A DNA stretch of 64,000 nt from Marinobacter sp. F4218 (GTDB lineage Bacteria > Pseudomonadota > Gammaproteobacteria > Pseudomonadales > Oleiphilaceae): NCBI RefSeq assembly GCF_019443085.1, contig NZ_JAHZIL010000002.1:372001-436000 (forward strand). The letters are read 5' to 3'. Below the pieces are notes generated by a model that saw nothing but the letters and a program-made list of their open reading frames with translations, made no database searches and had not been told where the DNA came from. Below, one piece after another: positions 27,775-38,079 of the stretch. The translations under genes were made by a program, and so were the position numbers. The first letter of the stretch is position 1. Every line of letters starts with the position of its first letter.

Positions 27775-29349
27775 TCAGCCCATATGCAAGAGCATGGATT
27801 GGGGTGACTCCAGGTAGCCCTTCCAGCGATTACAGAAACGCGCGATGGTACCCCCATCAATGATCCGATGGTCGCCTGCCCAGCTGACGGTCAGAATCGC
27901 GCGCTCGACCACCTGGCCGTTGGCGTCGAAACGAGGCAATTTCTGGGTCCGGCCCAGTGCTACGATGGCCACCTCCGGTGCGTTGATAATGGGCGACGCA
28001 TAAGTCCCCCCCAGCGCACCAATGTTCGAGATGGTGATGGTGCCGCCTTTGAGGTCTTCCTGGCTGACACGGCCGGATCGGGCCGCTTCGGTCAGGCGGG
28101 CCACTTCATCGGCAATGCCCAGCAGGGTGAGGCTTTCAGCTCCTTTAACGTTAGGCACCATCAACCCCGCTTTCCCGTCCACGGCCATGCCGATATTGCA
28201 CTGGGGCAGGTAATGGATTTCGCTGACGTCGTCGTTGAGCCGGCTGTTGAGAACAGGGAACTCCTGTACCGCCAAGGCCATTGCCTTCATGAAGAAGGGC
28301 ATCATTGTCAGCCTTGAACCCCGGGCCTCGGCCTCCGGCTTGAGTTGTTCCCGCAGGCTCAGCAGATCGGTTACATCAATCTCCTCACTGTAGATAAAAT
28401 GAGGAATGGTGGTTGCTGATGCCACCATGCTGCGGGCCATTGCCGCCCTGACTCCCTTCAGAGGCTCCACCCGTACTTCCTGCTCATGCCCGGGTTGTTT
28501 GCGGGCACCGCTGGAGCTGTCGGGTTGCGAGTCGCTGGCGCGCACCCGGTCCGATGCGGGTTTCTCGAGGTGGGCCAGCACATCTGCCTTCAACACCCGC
28601 CCGTCCTTACCGGAACCGGCGATGTCACCCAGGCTCAGCTCGTGTTCCCGGACCAGACGGCGCACGGCGGGACTGGCGGGAATCCGCTGCCGGTTCACGG
28701 TCGCACTTTCAGGTGCCGTGGCCGTGTCTGTTGCAGGTTCCGGGGTTGGTGCGGATTTGGCGGTTGTCTCCACTGGCTCTTCACGATCACGTGGAATAAA
28801 GGCAAACAGTGGCGAGTGCACCCGGGCCATGGCCTGTTGCTGGTGGTACAGTTTGGTGATCCGGCCGGCCTTGGGCGCGGTGATTTCGACCATTGCCTTG
28901 TCGGTCATGACATCGACCACAGGCTGGTCTTCCTCAATCTCATCACCCTCGGCCACGCGCCATTCCACCACTTCGCACTCCACAATGCCTTCGCCGATAT
29001 CCGGCAGGATAAAGTCTTCGGTCGCATTGTTTTCGGGTCGGGGAGTCTGGACGGGCTCCGCTTCCGCCGCGGGTGCCGGCTCGGGCTCGGGCTTCGGTTC
29101 GGTGGTGTCGCCGGACTCATCGACCAGCTCAAACAGCGGTGCGTGAACCTTGGCGATATCGCCTTCCTTGTAATAAAGGCGGGTCACCCGGCCCTTGTAG
29201 GGCGCCGGTATTTCCACCAGGGCCTTGTCCGTCATCACCTCGGCCACCGGCTGGTCTTCCTCGATCACATCGCCTTCGCTGACCAGCCATTTGACCAGTT
29301 CGCATTCCACGATACCTTCACCGATATCGGGCAGTATAAAATCACTCAT
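27775..29349 (-). CDS. bkdB: Branched-chain keto acid dehydrogenase E2 (dihydrolipoyl acyltransferase)
   Basis: A 524-residue E2 with two lipoyl domains, lipoyl lysines at 42 and 151 (both in MTDKA), Pro/Ala/Glu-rich linkers, a peripheral-subunit-binding domain (about 222-260, PASPAVRRLVREH) and a catalytic domain ending in GDHRIIDGG (His494, Asp498). It transfers the acyl group from E1 to CoA. The MTDKALVEI form of the lipoyl site and the E1 genes beside it point to BCKDH rather than pyruvate dehydrogenase. No E3 gene is in the window; an lpd elsewhere must supply it. Confidence 0.88.
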   Translation of the reverse strand: MSDFILPDIGEGIVECELVKWLVSEGDVIEEDQPVAEVMTDKALVEIPAPYKGRVTRLYYKEGDIAKVHAPLFELVDESGDTTEPKPEPEPAPAAEAEPVQTPRPENNATEDFILPDIGEGIVECEVVEWRVAEGDEIEEDQPVVDVMTDKAMVEITAPKAGRITKLYHQQQAMARVHSPLFAFIPRDREEPVETTAKSAPTPEPATDTATAPESATVNRQRIPASPAVRRLVREHELSLGDIAGSGKDGRVLKADVLAHLEKPASDRVRASDSQPDSSSGARKQPGHEQEVRVEPLKGVRAAMARSMVASATTIPHFIYSEEIDVTDLLSLREQLKPEAEARGSRLTMMPFFMKAMALAVQEFPVLNSRLNDDVSEIHYLPQCNIGMAVDGKAGLMVPNVKGAESLTLLGIADEVARLTEAARSGRVSQEDLKGGTITISNIGALGGTYASPIINAPEVAIVALGRTQKLPRFDANGQVVERAILTVSWAGDHRIIDGGTIARFCNRWKGYLESPQSMLLHMG

Positions 29350-29375
29350 GTTCGCTCTCCTGTCCTGATATCAGC

Positions 29376-30353
29376 CTAGAATTCGACGCTCGCCCTGATG
29401 GCCTCGTAGACCTTCAGGTGGTTGGGCAGGTGCTCTTTCTCCAGCACCAGCGGGAAGGGTGTATCCATCCCGGTAACCCTCGCGATCGGCGACTCCAGGT
29501 ACAGGAAGCAGCGCTCCTGTATGGTCGCGGCGATTTCACCGGCAAAACCTCCGGTCAGGGGAGCTTCATGGGTGACCACCAGGCGCCCGGTCTTGAACAC
29601 CGAATTCGCCACGGTTTCCACGTCCCAGGGCAGAATCGTCCTGAGGTCGATGACCTCGCAGGAAATGCCGTCTTTCTCGGCGAGCTCGACTGCCTGCTCA
29701 ATCACTTCCATCTGGGCACCCCAGCCGAGGAGCGTGATGTCAGTGCCTTCCTTGATGACCTCGGCTTCGCCCAGCGGCAAACGATAGTCCTCGTCGGGCA
29801 CTTCGCCAACCGATGCGCGATAGAGGCGTTTGGGTTCGAAGAACAGGGTAGGGTTCGGATCATGGATAGCTCCCAGCAAAAGCCCCTTGGCCTGATGGGG
29901 ATTGCGTGGCACCACGATCTTCAGACCCGGAGTATGGGCGAAATAGGCTTCGGGTGACTGGGAGTGATAGAGACCACCAGCAATGCCGCCGCCATAGGGG
30001 GCCCGAATGGTCAGCCCACCGACGTTGAACAGGTCGCCAGAACGATAGCGGAACTTGGCCGATTCGTTGACGATCTGGTCGAACGCCGGAAAAATGTAAT
30101 CGGCGAACTGAATCTCCGCGACGGGCACCGATCCCTGGGCGGCGAGACCATTGGCGAAGCCGATGATGCCCTGTTCCACCAGCGGTGTGTTGAAGCAACG
30201 GGCCTTACCGTATTTCTGTTGCAGGTTGCTGGTAGCACGAAAAACGCCCCCGAAGACGCCAACATCCTCACCGAAACAGAGTACTCGTTCGTCCGCTCCC
30301 ATGGCGGTATCCAGGGCATTGTTGATGGCCTGGAGCATATTCATCTTGGACAT
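29376..30353 (-). CDS. bkdA2: Branched-chain keto acid dehydrogenase E1 beta
   Basis: A 325-residue transketolase-like E1 beta subunit. Typical segments are [55 protein letters not shown] and [16 protein letters not shown]. With E1 alpha it forms the thiamine-diphosphate enzyme that decarboxylates keto acids from Val, Leu and Ile. The ATG at 30353 comes one base after the bkdA1 stop, so the genes are co-translated. Confidence 0.9.
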   Translation of the reverse strand: MSKMNMLQAINNALDTAMGADERVLCFGEDVGVFGGVFRATSNLQQKYGKARCFNTPLVEQGIIGFANGLAAQGSVPVAEIQFADYIFPAFDQIVNESAKFRYRSGDLFNVGGLTIRAPYGGGIAGGLYHSQSPEAYFAHTPGLKIVVPRNPHQAKGLLLGAIHDPNPTLFFEPKRLYRASVGEVPDEDYRLPLGEAEVIKEGTDITLLGWGAQMEVIEQAVELAEKDGISCEVIDLRTILPWDVETVANSVFKTGRLVVTHEAPLTGGFAGEIAATIQERCFLYLESPIARVTGMDTPFPLVLEKEHLPNHLKVYEAIRASVEF

Positions 30354-30354
30354 C

Positions 30355-31539
30355 TCAGGCCCCTCCCTTGGCGTGCTCGGCGCTCTTCGGATACTCGTCT
30401 GGGTATCTGCGGATATGGGCCTTGAGCTTTTCGAACTGCTCAGCCAGCATCGGTGGTACTTCGTCGTAGACATCACTCACCAGCGTCTCCAGTGGCGGTG
30501 GTGGCCGCTTCTGCGCGCGCTTCATGGTCTCGAGCACCTCACGACGCATGTTCTCCTGAAGCTGTTTCTCGTCATCCTCGCTCCACCATTTCTTGCTTTC
30601 GAGCCAGAGGCGCATCCGGAGGATCGGGTCCTTTTCACGCCACACGGCTTCCTCATCCTTGCTACGGTAGCCGGAAGGATCGTCGGATGAAGAGTGCGCT
30701 GCGAGGCGATAGCTCATTGCTTCGATCAGCACCGGGCGGTTATGTTCAACAGCCATGGCCCGGGCGGCCCGGGTGGCCTCGTACATGGCCAGAATGTCGT
30801 TACCATCCACGCGGATCACATCCATCTTGTAGCCATAGGCCCGGGGCGCGACGCCATCGGCCGCAAATTGTTCTGCGGCGGGCGTGGAAATGGCGTATCC
30901 GTTGTTCCGGCAAAGGAATATCACCGGCACACGGTGAACGGCGGCCATGTTCAGTGCGGCGTGGAAGTCACCTTCGGAGGCAGCACCTTCACCGAAATAG
31001 GTGATCGTGCAATGGCCGTCCCCCGCCATCTTCTGGCCGTAGGCGTAGCCGGTGGCCTGGGGTATCTGGGTGGCCAGCGGAGACGAAATGGTCATGTAGT
31101 TCAGCTTCTTGGAGCCATAATGGACGGGCATCTGGCGGCCCTTGCCATAGTCCAGTTCGTTGCCGAACAACTGGTTCATGAACTCGTCGATGGAAAAACC
31201 GCGATAGGCGAGGGCGCCTTGTTCCCGGTACTGAGCCATGATCATGTCGTTGTCATCCAGCGCGGCGGCACTGCCAATAACGGCGGCCTCTTCGCCGGTG
31301 CATTGCATGTAAAAGCTCAAACGTCCCTGCCGCTGGGCGGCAAGCATACGCTCATCGAGAATTCGGGTAGTGATCATGGCCCGGTAAATACGAAGGGCCT
31401 TTTCCTTATCGAGATCAGGGGCCTTGGCACTCTTGTAGAGCGAGCCGTCCTGTTTCAAGAGCTTGAAGGTCGGAATTCGGAATTCCGCACCGTCGGTAAA
31501 CACTGGGGAATACACAACTTTGGACTTTGTTGTTGTCAT
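30355..31539 (-). CDS. bkdA1: Branched-chain keto acid dehydrogenase E1 alpha
   Basis: A 394-residue E1 alpha subunit. The thiamine-diphosphate motif runs from GEG at 183-185 to NN at 212-213. The segments [38 protein letters not shown] and [11 protein letters not shown] match mitochondrial and bacterial BCKDH alpha closely, which is why I prefer BCKDH over pyruvate dehydrogenase. The ATG at 31539 follows AGGAAGAGGATT. First gene of the operon; a LiuR-like palindrome lies 110 bases upstream. Confidence 0.92.
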   Translation of the reverse strand: MTTTKSKVVYSPVFTDGAEFRIPTFKLLKQDGSLYKSAKAPDLDKEKALRIYRAMITTRILDERMLAAQRQGRLSFYMQCTGEEAAVIGSAAALDDNDMIMAQYREQGALAYRGFSIDEFMNQLFGNELDYGKGRQMPVHYGSKKLNYMTISSPLATQIPQATGYAYGQKMAGDGHCTITYFGEGAASEGDFHAALNMAAVHRVPVIFLCRNNGYAISTPAAEQFAADGVAPRAYGYKMDVIRVDGNDILAMYEATRAARAMAVEHNRPVLIEAMSYRLAAHSSSDDPSGYRSKDEEAVWREKDPILRMRLWLESKKWWSEDDEKQLQENMRREVLETMKRAQKRPPPPLETLVSDVYDEVPPMLAEQFEKLKAHIRRYPDEYPKSAEHAKGGA

Positions 31540-31843
31540 AATCCTCTTCCTGGGGTGTCGGCCTGAGGAACAAAACACTCCTTTTGGGAGTGTAGTTAAT
31601 GTCTTGAAAGACAGCCTGTTGGAATCTGGTGTGATTCGGCTTAGGCTGGTTTACCTTAACGTAAACTGCATTTCGAGGGTAGACCCATAGTGCGGATTTT
31701 AATGTTGAGTACCTGGTCTAAATGGGCGGGATATGAATCTACACTTCAGTAAACGCGCCGGTTTTCAGGGGATCCGCGGGTCGGTTCGTCACCGTTCTCG
31801 GCACCAGGCTGCCCCAAAACCAATAACCTGATCGGGTGTTCCT
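31540..31843. other. Divergent intergenic region bkdA1/sdaA
   Basis: About 300 bases without a credible gene. It holds the promoters of the two divergent genes and the palindrome at 31650-31665. I see no other structured element. Confidence 0.5.
31650..31665. promoter_or_regulatory. LiuR-like palindrome upstream of bkdA1
   Basis: TTTACCTTAACGTAAA is a 16-base palindrome with one mismatched pair. It resembles the TTTACGTTAACGTAAA-like boxes bound by the MerR-family regulator LiuR, which controls branched-chain amino acid degradation in gammaproteobacteria. It lies in the divergent bkdA1-sdaA promoter region. Confidence 0.55.
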
Positions 31844-33223
31844 ATGTCTGTATCCGTTTTCGATCTGTTCAAAATAGGCATTGGCCCGTCCAGCTCCCAC
31901 ACGGTCGGCCCCATGGTTGCGGCTGCTACCTTTGTGCAGCAACTTGAGTCCGGTGAATTGATTGCGAAGGTCAGGCGCATTCGGGTCGGGCTATATGGCT
32001 CGTTGAGTGCAACGGGGAAGGGGCATGGCACCGATCATGCGATTATTTTAGGCCTGATGGGCCACCGCCCCGGCAGTGTTGACCCCGAGATCATCCGGCC
32101 GACCGTGGAGCAGCTCAAACAGACCGGGGTTCTGGACCTGCCCGGCCAATACCCGGTGGCCTTCGATTGGAGCCGGGATCTCCGTTTTCTGGACGAGACA
32201 CTGCCATACCACCCGAATGCGCTCCGAATAGAGGCTCTTGACGAGAACGATCGGCTGCTTTTTGAGAATACGTTCTATTCTGTGGGCGGTGGCTTTGTGA
32301 TTGAGGAAAGTCAGGCGGTGGAAGGTGCCATGTTGGTGCCTCAGGCAAAGCTTCCCTACCGTTTCAGCCGTTCTGCGGAATTGCTGGAGCTTTGCAACAG
32401 GCACGGGCTACGAATCAGTCAGCTGGTTCTGGAGAACGAGAAGGTCTGGCGTCCCGAGCCTGAGATCCGTGCAGGAGTATTGAACATCTGGACGGCGATG
32501 AGCGACTGCATTGCCTCCGGCCTGCGCAAGGAGGGTCCACTACCCGGCGGGCTTGGGGTAGAGCGCCGTGCAAAGGGGCTCCACCAGTCGTTACTTAGCA
32601 GTGCCCAGTCCAATGTTATCAGCTCGACACTGGGCGCCATGGACTGGGTAAACCTGTATGCATTGGCCGTCAATGAAGAAAACGCCTGTGGTGGTCGTAT
32701 GGTAACCGCCCCGACCAACGGCGCCGCGGGCATCATTCCGGCGGTTCTTATGTACTACATGGAATTCGAGCCGAACGCGTCAGACAACGATGTGACTGAT
32801 TTTCTGCTGGCAGCGGCAGCGATTGGAGCCCTCTGCAAGGAAAATGCATCAATCTCTGGTGCTGAGGTTGGTTGCCAGGGTGAAGTAGGGTCCGCCTGCG
32901 CGATGGCAGCGGCAGGGTTGTGCGAGGTGCTGGGCGGCTCGCCGGAACAGGTGGAGAACGCTGCGGAGATCGGTCTGGAACATAACCTCGGATTAACCTG
33001 CGATCCGGTCGGAGGACTGGTTCAGGTTCCGTGTATCGAAAGGAACGCGATTGCTGCGGTCAAGGCCATTAACGCGGCCCAAATGGCACTGCGGGGGAGC
33101 GGAAAGCATTTTATTTCGTTGGACAAGGTCATCAAAACAATGCGTGAAACCGGCATGGATATGCAGGACAAGTACAAAGAAACCTCCCGAGGCGGGCTTG
33201 CGGTTAATGCAATCGAATGCTGA
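31844..33223 (+). CDS. sdaA: L-serine dehydratase (iron-sulfur, single chain)
   Basis: A 459-residue SdaA that deaminates L-serine to pyruvate. The N-terminal domain has FKIGIGPSSSHTVGPM, the C-terminal one ENACGGRMVTAPTNGAAG, GCQGEVGSACAMAAAGL and LTCDPVGGLVQVPCIERN. The conserved cysteines in these segments bind a [4Fe-4S] cluster. Full length for the family. Monocistronic by spacing. Confidence 0.95.
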   Translation: MSVSVFDLFKIGIGPSSSHTVGPMVAAATFVQQLESGELIAKVRRIRVGLYGSLSATGKGHGTDHAIILGLMGHRPGSVDPEIIRPTVEQLKQTGVLDLPGQYPVAFDWSRDLRFLDETLPYHPNALRIEALDENDRLLFENTFYSVGGGFVIEESQAVEGAMLVPQAKLPYRFSRSAELLELCNRHGLRISQLVLENEKVWRPEPEIRAGVLNIWTAMSDCIASGLRKEGPLPGGLGVERRAKGLHQSLLSSAQSNVISSTLGAMDWVNLYALAVNEENACGGRMVTAPTNGAAGIIPAVLMYYMEFEPNASDNDVTDFLLAAAAIGALCKENASISGAEVGCQGEVGSACAMAAAGLCEVLGGSPEQVENAAEIGLEHNLGLTCDPVGGLVQVPCIERNAIAAVKAINAAQMALRGSGKHFISLDKVIKTMRETGMDMQDKYKETSRGGLAVNAIEC

Positions 33224-33335
33224 TCACCTTGTTTGAGCGAAGAGTTACGTCGGTCCAACAGAAGGTGAAGGCCGTACATCCGCATGACATACGTAGTAAC
33301 CTGTTGATCTGGCGAACTGATAAGGAACGGATGCA

Positions 33336-34799
33336 ATGAATGTAATAATCATCGGCGCGGGAATTATGGGAACAACTTTTGCCACCCTGGCGAAAGAACT
33401 GGCCCCCGAGTTGGATATCACCATCCTGGAGCGACTGGACGGCCCCGGCGCAGGCAATTCATGGGTATTCAACAACGCCGGCACCGGGCATGAAGCGAAC
33501 TGCGAGCTCAACTATACCCCGGTGGATGAAGAGGTTATCTCCGTTGAAAAGGCTCTGAAAATTCACGCGCAGTTCAACGTTGCCAAACAATTCTGGGCCT
33601 ATCTGATCAAAAATGGAGCGATCAAGGACCCCAGAACGTTCATCAATCAAACCAAACACTGCACCATCGTGGCTGAACCGGCCATCGAAGAACTGCGGCT
33701 ACGGTTCAAGGAAATGTCAGCTCACCACTTTTTCGAACACATGCGTTTTTCGGAGGAGTTCGACGAGATAAAAAGCTGGATCCCTTATCTGATGGAGGGA
33801 CGGCCAACCCACGAAAAAATGGCGGCTACCGTCATCGAAACAGGCACGGATGTTAATTTCGGATCGCTGACCGAGCAAATGGCCGCCTACGCCGCTAATG
33901 AACTGGGGGTCAAAATTGAATACGGCACCCATGTAAAGCGAGTGCATCGCAGCCCCGCAGGCAGCTGGCTGATTGAGGCGGAACAGCGTGGGAGCGCCAT
34001 TCAGCACAGGGCCGACGTACTGTTTGTCGGAGCGGGTGGCGGCGCATTTCCCATTCTGAAGAAAAGCCACTTGCCGTTCCGTGGCCGATTCACGGGCTTT
34101 CCCGTAGGCGGCCGGTTTTTGCAGGCGCCGATCAGTGAAGAACAGGCTGACCAATATCGCGCAAAAACCTACGGCAAAGCGAAAGTGGGCGCGCCTCCCA
34201 TGTCCGTTCCGCATCTTGATTTGCGAGTGGCCGATGGCCAGCACTACCTGCTGTTCGGTCCGTTTGCGTCGTTCAAGCCCGTTCTGGAAAAGGGCCGGGG
34301 CTTTGTCGATTACCTCCGTTCAATGCGCCTGCACGACATTCCCGGCTTGCTAAACGTCGCACTCGAGCATTTTCCGTTGGTGAAATATCTGGTCTCAGAA
34401 ACCTTTAAAGGTGAAAAGAGCATGTTCGAGGAGCTGGAAAGCTTTGCTCCTGGCATGAGTAAGAAATTCAACTGGAAACCGGTTGAGGCCGGCCAGCGGG
34501 TGCAAATCATTAAGGACGGAGATTTGCAGATGGGTACCGAGATCCTCGTCTCCAGTGACAAAAGCTACGGGACCTTGCTCGGGGCCTCACCCGGGGCATC
34601 GGTGTCGCCCGAGGTCATGCTGCGCTGCCTCGAACAGATGCTCCCGGCTATTTTCACGAAGGAGAAAACCAAGGAGAAACTGAAAGAGATTTTCCCCGAG
34701 GATGATCTGGATAAGCTGATCAACGAACCCGATCGATACCGCGAAATCCGGGATGCCGTGAACAATCAGTTGGGAATCACCTGGTCCGGGGCGCAATAG
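33336..34799 (+). CDS. mqo: Malate:quinone oxidoreductase
   Basis: A 487-residue FAD enzyme of the inner membrane face that oxidises malate to oxaloacetate and passes electrons to quinone. The FAD-binding start is IIIGAGIMGTTFATLAKEL, followed by FNNAGTGHEANCELNYTP, a hallmark of MQO; LFVGAGGGAFPILKKS and PVGGRFL also match. A hairpin terminator follows 6 bases after the stop. Confidence 0.93.
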   Translation: MNVIIIGAGIMGTTFATLAKELAPELDITILERLDGPGAGNSWVFNNAGTGHEANCELNYTPVDEEVISVEKALKIHAQFNVAKQFWAYLIKNGAIKDPRTFINQTKHCTIVAEPAIEELRLRFKEMSAHHFFEHMRFSEEFDEIKSWIPYLMEGRPTHEKMAATVIETGTDVNFGSLTEQMAAYAANELGVKIEYGTHVKRVHRSPAGSWLIEAEQRGSAIQHRADVLFVGAGGGAFPILKKSHLPFRGRFTGFPVGGRFLQAPISEEQADQYRAKTYGKAKVGAPPMSVPHLDLRVADGQHYLLFGPFASFKPVLEKGRGFVDYLRSMRLHDIPGLLNVALEHFPLVKYLVSETFKGEKSMFEELESFAPGMSKKFNWKPVEAGQRVQIIKDGDLQMGTEILVSSDKSYGTLLGASPGASVSPEVMLRCLEQMLPAIFTKEKTKEKLKEIFPEDDLDKLINEPDRYREIRDAVNNQLGITWSGAQ

Positions 34800-34805
34800 C
34801 TGGAG

Positions 34806-34823
34806 GGGGACCGGTTGGTCCCC
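34806..34823. terminator. Terminator between mqo and the convergent SDR gene
   Basis: Perfect 7-base stem GGGGACC/GGTCCCC with loop GGTT, followed by ATTCT. The T-tract is weak. Confidence 0.55.
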
Positions 34824-34843
34824 ATTCTGGTTCAGAACCTCAA

Positions 34844-35776
34844 TTAACGAGTAGCATGCTCATCCCGAATCCGGGTTAGACCTTCGCGATACGTTGTCAC
34901 TCTGAAGTCCGGAAACCGTGATTTGAATTTCTCTGAAATGAAGAGATTGTCGGTCTTGTATCGGGGCAGCAACTCTTCCGTCTCCCGTATCGTTTTGTTA
35001 GCCCGAGCAGCCAGCCAGATCTGCCAGCGCTTGAGCACCTTGTAGCTTGCATCCACCCCGAAAATTCCGGCGGCCAGTTCGACAAACTGGCGGTAGGTGA
35101 GGCGGTTGTCGTCACAGGGTAGGTGCCAGGTCTGCCCGTAGGCATCCGGTGTGTTGCCAAGGAGTGCCATGGCACGACTCGCGTCCGGGGTAAAAATCAA
35201 TGTTCTCAGGGTATCGTCACGCAAGAATACCTTTGCCGGTTTTCCTGCGAGCAGGTTGTCGATCACCGTCGAGTTGGTAATGCTTTGTGTCCTGCCCGGC
35301 CCGTAGAATTCCGGGGCGCGACATATCACTGCTTCAATATGCTCCCGGTCCATGGCATCCAGTAGCATCCGTGTGATCTCGGCACGGACGCGGCCTTTGG
35401 GGCCGTTGGGCCTGAACGGCGCATCTTCCAGCTGGGGTTCGCTGGTCTGGGAATACATATAGGTATTGTCGAAGTACACCAGCTTGGCGCCGTGCGCGGC
35501 ACAGGCATCGATCACGTTGCGCATCATAACCGGCCAGCGGTCTGTCCAAAGCTGGCTGTCGAGGGGCAATCCGGCGGTCATGTAAACAATCTCCGAACCC
35601 CCAACCGCCTCCAGAGTCTGTGAAGCGTCCATCAGGTCAGCGCTGACCAGCTTGTCAGAATCGTTGATCTTCTCTGGATAGCGGCTGACCAGACGAATAC
35701 TGCTGGTGTGGTCCCTCTTCAGACTGAGCGCCAGTTCCCGCCCGATTTGCCCGGTTGCCCCGAGGATCGTTTGCAT
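34844..35776 (-). CDS. NAD-dependent epimerase/dehydratase-like protein
   Basis: A 310-residue extended/atypical SDR. The nucleotide-binding GATGQIGRE motif is at residues 5-13. A tyrosine-containing YFDNTYMYS segment lies where SDR catalysis occurs, and the middle includes CRAPEFYGPG. Such proteins act on sugars, isoprenoids or unknown carbonyl compounds; no substrate can be named. The ATG at 35776 follows GGAGAAAGACAC. A 15-base palindrome lies just upstream. Confidence 0.78.
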   Translation of the reverse strand: MQTILGATGQIGRELALSLKRDHTSSIRLVSRYPEKINDSDKLVSADLMDASQTLEAVGGSEIVYMTAGLPLDSQLWTDRWPVMMRNVIDACAAHGAKLVYFDNTYMYSQTSEPQLEDAPFRPNGPKGRVRAEITRMLLDAMDREHIEAVICRAPEFYGPGRTQSITNSTVIDNLLAGKPAKVFLRDDTLRTLIFTPDASRAMALLGNTPDAYGQTWHLPCDDNRLTYRQFVELAAGIFGVDASYKVLKRWQIWLAARANKTIRETEELLPRYKTDNLFISEKFKSRFPDFRVTTYREGLTRIRDEHATR

Positions 35777-36095
35777 GTGTCTTTCTCCGTATCCGTTCGA
35801 CGGATTGACCACTTTTTTTCGACCGTATCTAACTGTTTAGACGCCTGCTTTTTCGTTCAAGCTCATAGTCGATGGTGGTCACCAAAAGTAGACTAATTGA
35901 TGGTTTCTATGCGGTAACAATAATATACCCGAGCACTTTAACTCACGATTGGTGCCGAGGGCGGACCTCATGGGCAAAGATTACAGGGTGCACTGCGATT
36001 GCGAGTGATTTGGCGTGTTCTGCCAGTCCCACCCGATCTCGCGACACGCATAATGCTATATTCAGTCTTCCACCGCATCGCGTCAGGAGTTGAAC
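35777..36095. other. Divergent intergenic region between two SDR genes
   Basis: About 320 bases, AT-richer than the flanks, holding promoters for the divergent genes and the palindrome at 35791-35805. No gene or RNA recognised. Confidence 0.45.
35791..35805. promoter_or_regulatory. Palindrome upstream of SDR gene
   Basis: ATCCGT-TCG-ACGGAT, a perfect inverted repeat 15 bases before the start codon at 35776. It could be an operator or a leader hairpin. The regulator is unknown. Confidence 0.35.
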
Positions 36096-37160
36096 GTGAA
36101 AACGATTGATAAAACCGCCCCAGTACTTGTCACCGGGGCCACCGGCTATGTCGCCGGTTGGTTGGTGAAGCGCCTGTTGGACGAGGGTTTAACCGTTCAC
36201 GCAGCGGTCCGGGATCCCGATGACCCTGAGAAACTCAAATACCTGAACTCGATAGCCGAAGGGGCACCGGGAACGATTCGCTACTTCAAGGCCGACTTGT
36301 TGGAAGATGGATCGTACGCCGATGCTATGGCCGGCTGCGAGTTGGTCTTCCACACCGCTTCGCCCTTTACCCGGGCTGTGTCGGATCCGCTGAAGGAATT
36401 GGTCGAACCTGCAAAACTGGGTACCCGGAATGTTCTCTCTCAGGCGACGAAGACGCCAGGCGTGAAACGTGTTGTGGTGACCAGCAGCTGTGCCGCGATT
36501 TACGGCGACAACGCCGATCTGAAAAATGCGCCCAACGGAGTAATCGACGAGTCTATCTGGAACACGAGTTCATCCCTGGACAACCAGCCGTACTCCTATT
36601 CCAAGACAGTGGCCGAACAGGAGGCGTGGAAAATTGCGGAACAGCAGGATCAATGGGATCTCGTGACTATCAATCCTTCCCTTGTTATTGGCCCCGGTAT
36701 CAACCCCCATGCAACATCGGAAAGTTTCAACCTGATCAAACAGATGGGGGATGGCCGGATGAAACCCGGGGTACCGCGCGTCGGGATTGGGGTGGTTGAT
36801 GTACGTGATGTCGCAGAGGCTCATTTCCAGGCCGGATTCACGCCAGAGGCCGCCGGGCGCTATATTGTTTCCGGCCACAACACCGATTTTTTTGAGCTGG
36901 CCCAGACTCTTCGGGAGAAATACGGCGATCGTTACCCGGTTCCCCGACGGGCCCTGCCAAAATGGCTGGTGTGGCTGGTCGGACCGCTGGCCGACAAAAC
37001 GATTAACCGGACGTTCATCGCCCGCAACGTGGATTGGCCGTGGCGAGCGGACAATAGCAAAGGCAAACGGGAGTTGGGGCTTTCCTACAGACCAGTCAAG
37101 GAATCCATGGAGGGGTTCTTTCAGCAAATGATTGACAGTGGGCTGCTACCGCGGCGCTGA
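36096..37160 (+). CDS. Extended SDR, dihydroflavonol-4-reductase-like
   Basis: A 354-residue oxidoreductase with Rossmann motif VTGATGYVAGWLVKRLLDEG, HTASPFTRAV, a catalytic YSYSKTVAEQEAW (Tyr-x3-Lys) and NPSLVIGPG. This is the layout of the DFR/cinnamoyl-CoA-reductase-like SDR group, which reduces aldehydes, ketones or CoA esters with NADPH. In bacteria most have no assigned substrate. The GTG at 36096 has CAGGAG at a good distance; a TTG six bases earlier is too close. Confidence 0.82.
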   Translation: MKTIDKTAPVLVTGATGYVAGWLVKRLLDEGLTVHAAVRDPDDPEKLKYLNSIAEGAPGTIRYFKADLLEDGSYADAMAGCELVFHTASPFTRAVSDPLKELVEPAKLGTRNVLSQATKTPGVKRVVVTSSCAAIYGDNADLKNAPNGVIDESIWNTSSSLDNQPYSYSKTVAEQEAWKIAEQQDQWDLVTINPSLVIGPGINPHATSESFNLIKQMGDGRMKPGVPRVGIGVVDVRDVAEAHFQAGFTPEAAGRYIVSGHNTDFFELAQTLREKYGDRYPVPRRALPKWLVWLVGPLADKTINRTFIARNVDWPWRADNSKGKRELGLSYRPVKESMEGFFQQMIDSGLLPRR

Positions 37161-37164
37161 AGCC

Positions 37165-38079
37165 CTATTCCGGTAATGGAATAAACTCAACTTCGTCGCC
37201 GGGAACGACTGGGAAGCGACCCGCTTTCCAGTCAGATTTGGCCTGTTCGATTCGTTCAGCCCGGCTGGAAACGAAGTTCCACTCCATATAACGGGGTGAG
37301 AACGGTTCTCCCCCGATCAGAGCGATTCGGGTTTCCTCCTTCGCCACAACTTCGACATCAGGCTCGGGCCCCAAAACCGCCATCGTAAACTGCGGGATAT
37401 CGGTATCCCCTGCGACAAGCGAACCTTGCGCAACATAAAGGCCCCGTTCTTCGGCATGGGGCAGGGTGAGGCTTTGTCCCGGTTGCAAATGAGCCTCGAG
37501 GTAGAGGGTGTCTGAAAACACGTCTACTGGTGAGGTCAGGCCGAAAGCACTCCCCATGATCACTCGGACGGGAACGCCATCAACCACCGTGGCCGGAATC
37601 ATTTCACCCGGATAGTGTATAAACGCCGGAGCCATTTCCTCTTTCGCTTCAGGCAGTGCCAGCCAAAGCTGAAGGCCATGCAATGTATGGTCGGAGGCAG
37701 TTACCTCGGGGCGTTCTCTTTCGGAATGCACTATCCCCTTGCCAGCCACCATAAGGTTTATGTCACCGGGCTTGATGGGCTGGCGATTACCGAGAGAGTC
37801 GCGATGGAGGAGCTCACCCTCAAAAAGATAGGTCACAGTAGCAAGGTTGATGTGCGGGTGAGGGCGAACATTGATGCCGTCCCCGGCAGGAAAACGCGCC
37901 GGACCCATGTGGTCAAAGAAGATCCAGGGGCCGACCATTTGCCGTTCTTTGGTTGGCAAGACTCGTCGAACGGAGAATCCACCCAGATCCTTCTCCTTGG
38001 GTTCTATCAGTAGCTCAATGGCGCCGCAGGATTGAGCGATATTGCACTCTAATACCAGCGATTTTGTGGGATTACTCAT
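37165..38079 (-). CDS. Pirin family protein
   Basis: A 304-residue bicupin of the pirin family. Metal ligands lie in VRPHPHINLATVTYLFEGELLHRDSLG and the Glu of the HSERERPE segment. Pirins bind iron; some are quercetinases, others act as redox regulators. Which applies here is unknown. It overlaps the MscS gene by 4 bases (ATGA), so the two are co-translated. Confidence 0.88.
   Translation of the reverse strand: MSNPTKSLVLECNIAQSCGAIELLIEPKEKDLGGFSVRRVLPTKERQMVGPWIFFDHMGPARFPAGDGINVRPHPHINLATVTYLFEGELLHRDSLGNRQPIKPGDINLMVAGKGIVHSERERPEVTASDHTLHGLQLWLALPEAKEEMAPAFIHYPGEMIPATVVDGVPVRVIMGSAFGLTSPVDVFSDTLYLEAHLQPGQSLTLPHAEERGLYVAQGSLVAGDTDIPQFTMAVLGPEPDVEVVAKEETRIALIGGEPFSPRYMEWNFVSSRAERIEQAKSDWKAGRFPVVPGDEVEFIPLPE

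Noticed and set aside
28406..29379. Open frames on the + strand opposite bkdB
   Set aside because: Antisense to the repetitive lipoyl domains and linkers; their own repeats simply mirror those.
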